From assembly GCA_963834405.1 (NCBI GenBank), contig CAWIBX010000001.1, forward strand, positions 248,001-312,000: a stretch of DNA of 64,000 nt, written 5' to 3'. This document shows positions 59,307 to 64,000 of the stretch, one piece after another. The position numbers were made by a program, and so were the translations under genes. This DNA is from Bog-473 sp963834405. Its GTDB lineage: Bacteria; Actinomycetota; Acidimicrobiia; Acidimicrobiales; RAAP-2. Positions within the stretch are counted from its first letter, which is position 1; each line of letters opens with the position of its first letter. The notes under the pieces are model-generated. The model saw nothing but the letters and a program-made list of their open reading frames with translations, was not told the origin of the DNA and searched no databases.

Positions 59307-60224
59307 CTAGGCGCGGACCGGTGCCAGGTCGTGCGGCCCCTGCGGGGGGTAGCCCCCTGCCTCACGTATGGCCGCGCCCCACGGGGCGAGGAGGCCGACG
59401 AGCTCGTCCGTCCCCTCGCCCAGAACGTCCACGATCGGCCGGCACTGGGCATCGGTCGCCGTCTCAATGCCCTCACGCACGGTACGGCCCGCCTCCGTCA
59501 GTGCGCCGTCTGCGACGAGACCGCGGGCGCGCAGACGCGCCTCGGCCGCGTCGAGCTCGACGTCCGACCAGGCGCGGGTCCGGACGTACGTGCGCAGGGG
59601 CAGGCCCCAGTAGAGCTCGGTCAGGAGGCCGATTTCGGTGGCATCGAGCCCGGCCGACGTCCACGCCGCGGTGTGCGAGTCACCGCGGTACTCGCGCAGC
59701 AGGTCTGCGAGTCGCCACATGTCGCCCATCGGATCGCCCGGCAGCCCGAGGCTGAGCAGGCCCGAGAAAAGCGGGCGGCCCTCCGGTCGCAAGGGTGTGA
59801 CCGCATCAGAGAGCAGCGCGGTGGCGCGCGCCAGGCGGTCGGGCTCGGAACCGAGTACGCGGGTCAGCTGGCCGACCGCACCCTGCGTGCGGGCGGCACA
59901 GATGGTCGGTGCATCGACCTTGCTCCAGCCGAACGCCACGGCGGGGACGACGGCCTCTGGGTTGAACACGGCGAAGGCGGCCGCGACGACTTGCCCCGGC
60001 ACCTGCCCCATCACGGAGCCCCGGCTGGTGAAGTACGCGGGGCCGTCGGGCAGTTGCACCCCGCCCGCCAGCGTCCCCGGGCTGGGCGAGAACCCGAGGT
60101 CGGCGTAGGCCTCGTGGCACTCCGGGGAGAAGTACACCTGGCCCGCCACGGGCTCGAGCGCCATGGCCAGCCGTCTGGTCTGGGAATCACGCAACTCCGG
60201 CACAATTGCCACCCTAGGTCCCAT
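59307..60224 (-). CDS. SalK-like (SCO6745) family protein
   Basis: 305 residues. The block LEPVAGQVYFSPECHEAYAD near the start and the later GLDATEIGLLTELYWGLPLR match a large actinobacterial family named after Streptomyces SCO6745 and SalK. It is mainly helical, with a winged-helix-like end (AEARLRARGLVADGALTEAG). Roles are not established; some members are described as regulators. ATG 60164 is an alternative start nearer the conserved region; 60224 has a close GGGAGG. Divergent from the PH-domain genes. Confidence 0.72.
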   Translation of the reverse strand: MGPRVAIVPELRDSQTRRLAMALEPVAGQVYFSPECHEAYADLGFSPSPGTLAGGVQLPDGPAYFTSRGSVMGQVPGQVVAAAFAVFNPEAVVPAVAFGWSKVDAPTICAARTQGAVGQLTRVLGSEPDRLARATALLSDAVTPLRPEGRPLFSGLLSLGLPGDPMGDMWRLADLLREYRGDSHTAAWTSAGLDATEIGLLTELYWGLPLRTYVRTRAWSDVELDAAEARLRARGLVADGALTEAGRTVREGIETATDAQCRPIVDVLGEGTDELVGLLAPWGAAIREAGGYPPQGPHDLAPVRA

Positions 60225-60247
60225 CCCCTCCCCGTAACGTTTTGTCC

Positions 60248-60727
60248 GTGACCATGCCGGAAGAGGAGGCCTGGCTGCGCCCGTCGCCGGTGCTGTGGCG
60301 GATGCGCAGGGCCGAGATCGTGACCGTGACCGCTGTTTTCACGCTGCTCTTCGGCCTCGTCTTCCTGGCCGCACGCGGTGCGCTCGCCGGCCTCGTCAGC
60401 GTCGCCGTCGTGATCGCGCTCGGCCTCCTGTGCGCCTGGTTCGTCCGACGGCGCTACCGGGCCTGGCGTTACCAGGAGCGGCACGAGGACCTGATCGTGG
60501 CCCGCGGGGTTATGGTCCGGCGCCTCTCGGTCGTCCCCTACGGACGGATGCAATTCGTCGAGGTCACCGCTGGCCCGATTGAGCGCAGCTTCCGGCTCTC
60601 GACGGTGAAGCTCCACACGGCGGCGGCCGCCAGCGACGCCCGCATCCCCGGGCTCGAGCGCGAGGAGGCGGCGCGGCTGCGCGACCGGCTCACCGAGTTG
60701 GGCGAGTCCATGGCCGCGGGCATGTGA
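60248..60727 (+). CDS. PH-domain (bPH2/DUF304) membrane protein, short
   Basis: About 159 residues; TTG 60242, GTG 60248 and ATG 60254 are all in frame, GTG taken here. Two membrane segments (VTVTAVFTLLFGLVFLAA and VSVAVVIALGLLCAWFV, about 25-65) precede a bacterial PH-like domain: EDLIVARGVMVRRLSVVPYG, then MQFVEVTAGPIERSFRLSTV and KLHTAAAASDARIPGL. This matches the YdbS type. It is paired with the longer YdbT type next door by a GTGA overlap, the usual arrangement. YdbS/YdbT proteins affect membrane stress and antimicrobial tolerance in Bacillus. Confidence 0.87.
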   Translation: MTMPEEEAWLRPSPVLWRMRRAEIVTVTAVFTLLFGLVFLAARGALAGLVSVAVVIALGLLCAWFVRRRYRAWRYQERHEDLIVARGVMVRRLSVVPYGRMQFVEVTAGPIERSFRLSTVKLHTAAAASDARIPGLEREEAARLRDRLTELGESMAAGM

Positions 60728-62202
60728 GCAACGCGCCGGTCGATCCTGAACTCGCCGGGGACGGGTGGCGACGTCTGCACCCGCTCTCGCCCATCGCGCG
60801 CATCGGCCGCATCGTGCCCGCGCTCGTGCTGCTGTTGGTGGTGTCGGTGGCCAGTTCGAAAGCCGAGAACCGGACGGCCGAGACCGACTACCTGATCATC
60901 ATCACGCTGATCTCGGTGGTCTACGGCTACATCCACTGGATGGTCACACGCTGGCGCATCGAGGGCGACACGCTGCGCATTGAGACAGGACTGATCCGCA
61001 AGGACTCGCGCCGGTTGCCCCTGGCCCGCATCCAGGCGGTCGACATTGTGCGCCCGCTCCTCGCTCGCATGCTCGGCGTGTCCGAACTGCGCGTCCGTCT
61101 GGCCGGATCGGGATCGACGGACGGCCGGCTCGCCTATCTGTCGGACGCCCAGGCCACCCAGCTCCGGTTTGCGCTCCTGTCAGGCAAGCACGAGGTCGAG
61201 GTGACGCCGTCGAGCAACACCGGCCTCCCCATGGCGATCGTCACCACGGGCCGCCTGCTCGGGTCGGTGCTGCTCTCGCTCATCAGCATCATCCTCATCG
61301 GCACCATCGCGACGCTGAGCGTGCTCGACCAGTTCGACCCCAAGACCGCGACGGCTGCCGCGGGGTTCCTGGCCGTCTATCTGCTGAGCTTCGCCGGGGT
61401 TATCTGGCGCCGGCTCTCCGGTCAGTACGGGTTCACGGCGGTGGAGGGGCCCGAGGGTGTCCGCATCCGGCGCGGCCTCCTGCAGACCATCTCCGAGACT
61501 GTGCCTTACGGCCGCATCCAAGCGGTGCGCCAGGTGGAGCCGCTGCTCTGGCGGCCCTTCGGGTGGTGCCGGCTCGAGGTCGATGTCGCCGGTGCGACGG
61601 CCCGCAACCAGCGCGGGGAAGGCACGAGCGTGGTCCGCAAGGCGCTGCTCCCCGTCGGCAGCTCGCAGGACTCGTGGCACCTGCTGGCCCGCCTCCTGGA
61701 CGCGCCCGACCCTCTGCGCACAGCGCCGCCGCGCCAGGCCCGCTGGAAGGCGCCGCTCAGCTTCCACTTCCTGTCCGCCGGGTACGACGAGTCGCACGCG
61801 GTCTGCGTCACGGGCCGGCTCAACAAGAAGACCACCTGGGTCCCGTTCGAGAAGTCGCAGAGCGTCCGCCGCGTGCAGGGCCCGGCGCAGCGTCCGCTGG
61901 GGCTGGCCACCGTGCACGTCGACGTGGCCGGCAAGCGGGCCCGAGCGGAGTTCCGTGATCGCTCGGTGGAGGAGGCCGACCGCCTGGTGAGCGAGCTCTC
62001 CGAGCTCGGCCGGCGCGCCCGCCTCCGGCGACGGCCCGCTCCCGCTGCCCTGCCCGGCGCCGCGGCGGACGGTCCGCCCTCGGGCTGGTATCCCGATCCG
62101 TCGGGACGGCATGAGCAGCGGTACTGGCACGACGGCCGCTGGACCGAGCAGGTCGCGGACGGGGGGCGCCGCCGCGCCGAGGCGGTGCCTACGCAGCCGT
62201 GA
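60724..62202 (+). CDS. PH-domain (bPH2/DUF304) membrane protein, long, with DUF2510 tail
   Basis: 492 residues from GTG 60724, overlapping the upstream stop. Contains three bPH2 units (IEGDTLRIETGLIRKDSRRL, VRIRRGLLQTISETVPYGRI, and CVTGRLNKKTTWVPFEKSQS) separated by two pairs of membrane segments. This is the YdbT arrangement. Unusually, the C-terminus adds DUF2510: PPSGWYPDPSGRHEQRYWHD then GRWTEQVADGG. In most proteins DUF2510 is N-terminal. The 3' end overlaps the convergent P450 gene by 14 bp. Confidence 0.85.
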   Translation: MSNAPVDPELAGDGWRRLHPLSPIARIGRIVPALVLLLVVSVASSKAENRTAETDYLIIITLISVVYGYIHWMVTRWRIEGDTLRIETGLIRKDSRRLPLARIQAVDIVRPLLARMLGVSELRVRLAGSGSTDGRLAYLSDAQATQLRFALLSGKHEVEVTPSSNTGLPMAIVTTGRLLGSVLLSLISIILIGTIATLSVLDQFDPKTATAAAGFLAVYLLSFAGVIWRRLSGQYGFTAVEGPEGVRIRRGLLQTISETVPYGRIQAVRQVEPLLWRPFGWCRLEVDVAGATARNQRGEGTSVVRKALLPVGSSQDSWHLLARLLDAPDPLRTAPPRQARWKAPLSFHFLSAGYDESHAVCVTGRLNKKTTWVPFEKSQSVRRVQGPAQRPLGLATVHVDVAGKRARAEFRDRSVEEADRLVSELSELGRRARLRRRPAPAALPGAAADGPPSGWYPDPSGRHEQRYWHDGRWTEQVADGGRRRAEAVPTQP

Positions 62203-63409
62203 AACGCAGGGGGAAGTGCTCTATGGAGCGGATGGCGGGCGTGTAGACGAGCGTGTGCCCCGGTTCGACCTCGTAGTCGGGGATGCGCCTGTGCCACTCG
62301 CGCAGCGCCACGCGCAGCTCCATCCGGGCCAGGTGCGATCCGAGACAGCGGTGGATGCCGCCTCCGAAGGCGATGTGCCGGTTGACCTCGCGGTCGAAGC
62401 GGACCTCGTCCGCGTCCGGGAACTCCGACTCGTCGGTGTTGGCGGAGCCGATCAAGACCGAAACCTGGTCACCCTTGTGCACCGGGCACCCCCCGAGCTC
62501 CGTATCCGCCACGGCGACGCGGGCGATGCCCATCACCGGCGTCTCCCAGCGCAGCAGCTCCTCGATGGCATTGGGGATCCGTGCCGGGTCTTCTGCGATC
62601 TGGCGCCGATGTTCGGGGTGCTGGGCCAGGAAGGCCATCATGCAATCGAGCGTGGCGGTCACGGTGTCGAGGCCGGCGATGAGGAACAGGAAGCAGATGT
62701 CCAGGATGTCGTTGCGGGTGAGACGGTCGCCGTCCACCTCCGCGTCGAGGAAGTGGGACAGGAGGTCGTCCTTGCGCTCGATCTCGCGCTGGTCCAGGAC
62801 CTTGTTGAAGTAGTCGTACACCGAGTCTGCGATCTGCTTCTGGTAGGCGCGGACCTCCCTCGTCCCGTAGCGTTTCTTCGTCACGTGGTCGGGCCGGATG
62901 ATGCCGTCTTTCATGGTGAGGAACGTGTCCAGTTCCTCGAGCGGGAGGCCGAGCAGCGTGAGGAACACCTGCGAGGGGAAGGGCACCGAGAATTGCTTGG
63001 CGAAGTCGACCTCCCCGTCGCCGATGAACTGATCGATGAGGTGGTTGACCAGGCTGGAGACCTCGTCGTCCATGGCCGCCATCTTGCGGGGCGCGAAGAT
63101 CGGGTCAAGTAACTTGCGGAACTTCTTGTGGTCCGGGGGATCGATCTGCAGGGGGATCAGGGGTCGATGGTTCTGGAGGTCGACCGCGTCCATGTTGGAG
63201 GAGAAGACGTCCGGGTGGCGCAGGGCCTCCATGATGTCCTCCATCCGGGTGAGCACGACACCAGGCCCGGTCGGCATGTCGATCCGCATGACCGGCGCGT
63301 CGTCCCGCAGGAGCTTGAACATCGGCTGGGGGTTGCGTGCCATCTCGGGATCCATGGACGCGAACGGATTCTCCTCGTACGCGGACTCTTCGGCTTCTGC
63401 GGTGTCCAT
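62189..63409 (-). CDS. cytochrome P450
   Basis: 406 residues from ATG 63409 with GGGAGGGG upstream. I-helix LFLIAGLDTVTATLDCMMAF (AGxDT oxygen-activation motif), ExxR in EELLRWE, and the haem loop FGGGIHRCLGSHLARMEL with the Cys ligand. No N-terminal membrane segment, so a soluble three-component bacterial type. A ferredoxin or reductase is not adjacent. The sequence resembles actinobacterial CYPs of sterol, terpenoid or fatty-acid oxidation; the substrate cannot be assigned. It lies 17 bp downstream of a TetR-type regulator, which probably controls it. Confidence 0.93.
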   Translation of the reverse strand: MDTAEAEESAYEENPFASMDPEMARNPQPMFKLLRDDAPVMRIDMPTGPGVVLTRMEDIMEALRHPDVFSSNMDAVDLQNHRPLIPLQIDPPDHKKFRKLLDPIFAPRKMAAMDDEVSSLVNHLIDQFIGDGEVDFAKQFSVPFPSQVFLTLLGLPLEELDTFLTMKDGIIRPDHVTKKRYGTREVRAYQKQIADSVYDYFNKVLDQREIERKDDLLSHFLDAEVDGDRLTRNDILDICFLFLIAGLDTVTATLDCMMAFLAQHPEHRRQIAEDPARIPNAIEELLRWETPVMGIARVAVADTELGGCPVHKGDQVSVLIGSANTDESEFPDADEVRFDREVNRHIAFGGGIHRCLGSHLARMELRVALREWHRRIPDYEVEPGHTLVYTPAIRSIEHFPLRFTAA

Positions 63410-63425
63410 TTGCCCCTCCCTTGGG

Positions 63426-64000
63426 TCAATCCGGAGTGATTTCGAGGACGCGGTTGATGGAGCGGACGAGGGTGCGCTCGTCCGATTCGGGGATGATCCA
63501 GCTCGAGGCGAACAGACGGACGATGAGGTCCGCCAGCTGATCCCGGTCGAGGTCCCCGCGCTTGACCGCCGGCACCGAATCGAGCGCGTCACCCAGGCGC
63601 AGGATGAGCTCGCCGCGCAGCGAGGGCAGGTGGTCGAGCAGGTAGCTCAGCACGAACCCCGGCTCGGACTCGAAGAGCGAGCGGGCCGAGTGCGACCGGA
63701 TGAATTCGAACGCGTAGGCCAGGAACGCGCTGATGCGCTCCTCGGGCTCCGTGACGGACGCCAGCACCTCGTCGGCCCCGTTGCTGAAGCGCTGCTCGTC
63801 GAAGTCGGCCGCGGCGGCGAGGACGTGATCCCTGCTCGGGAAATAGCGGTAGAGCGTGCCCCGCGAGACGCCGGCCGCCTCGGCGATCTCCTGCATGCCG
63901 AGGCGACGGACACCCCGCCGCCCGATCAGGCCGAGGGCCGCAGTCAGGATGCGGGTCTCAGTGGGGCTGAAGGTACGCGCGTTGCGTTCCGACGCCGCAG
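63426..64000 (-). CDS. TetR-family transcriptional regulator (start lies beyond the window)
   Basis: The frame is open to the right edge, so the first residues are missing. The visible part reads FSPTETRILTAALGLIGRRG and VRRLGMQEIAEAAGVSRGTL then YRYFPSRDHVL, the helix-turn-helix of TetR regulators. The ligand-binding half is helical and ends RSINRVLEITPD. ATG 63896 is an internal Met inside the DNA-binding domain and is not the start. It lies just upstream of the P450 gene on the same strand, so the two are likely one unit, with the regulator sensing the P450 substrate or product. Confidence 0.88.
   Translation of the reverse strand, partial: AASERNARTFSPTETRILTAALGLIGRRGVRRLGMQEIAEAAGVSRGTLYRYFPSRDHVLAAAADFDEQRFSNGADEVLASVTEPEERISAFLAYAFEFIRSHSARSLFESEPGFVLSYLLDHLPSLRGELILRLGDALDSVPAVKRGDLDRDQLADLIVRLFASSWIIPESDERTLVRSINRVLEITPD

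Overview
The window is high-GC DNA with dense genes, many GTG starts and stop/start overlaps (ATGA, GTGA). The gene content points to an actinobacterium. The evidence includes a MarP-type periplasmic protease, DUF2510 domains, F420-type luciferase-like oxidoreductases, a furA-katG pair, and a surface protein carrying the 'GYxLxxxDGGVFxF' repeats common in Acidimicrobiia. I infer class Acidimicrobiia or a close relative. No rRNA, insertion sequence, prophage or CRISPR array is visible.

Layout. 0-4 kb: the end of an acyl-CoA thioesterase, citrate synthase, a membrane-anchored protein of unknown role and UDP-sulfoquinovose synthase. 4-14.4 kb: a one-strand DNA-repair operon rmuC-recC-recB-recD. 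14.5-19.2 kb: a PhoU-like protein, aspartate-semialdehyde dehydrogenase with a striking palindrome upstream, and dnaX-recR. 19.2-24.1 kb: SRP RNA with a degenerate second copy, universal-stress genes (one broken), two near-identical serine tRNAs, a GH18-like exported protein and tadA. 24.1-36.9 kb: envelope and exported functions (MBL hydrolase, GH15 enzyme, MarP protease, Cys-repeat lipoprotein, two zinc-ribbon membrane proteins, an aldehyde dehydrogenase, a beta-helix surface protein, a phospholipase C-type lipoprotein). 37-40.8 kb: two LLM oxidoreductases, a chromate transporter and a methyltransferase. 40.7-45 kb: an arsenic island (arsR, ArsI-type lyase, aquaporin, flavin oxidoreductase, arsenate reductase, with remains of arsM). 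45-51.3 kb: an epimerase, a DUF2510/DUF4328 protein, and a phosphate transporter in the order pstB-pstS-pstC-pstA behind a Pho-box-like repeat array. 51.3-54.5 kb: katG and a Fur-family regulator. 54.6-59.1 kb: a catabolic-looking run (acyl-CoA dehydrogenase, M20 amidohydrolase, SDR, an unknown protein, cupin). 59.1-64 kb: a glycosyltransferase relic, a SalK-like protein, two PH-domain membrane proteins, a P450 and a TetR regulator cut by the window edge.

Two window-wide patterns matter to a user. First, at least seven conserved genes are split by a single-base frame change (recC, a Usp-like gene, a zinc-ribbon gene, the aquaporin, an epimerase, pstS and an acyl-CoA dehydrogenase). This looks more like residual indel errors in a draft assembly than real decay, and those genes should be read as probably intact. 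Second, three gene remnants keep gene ends but lack the interior (arsM, a TauD-like gene, a GT4 glycosyltransferase), which looks like genuine deletion.
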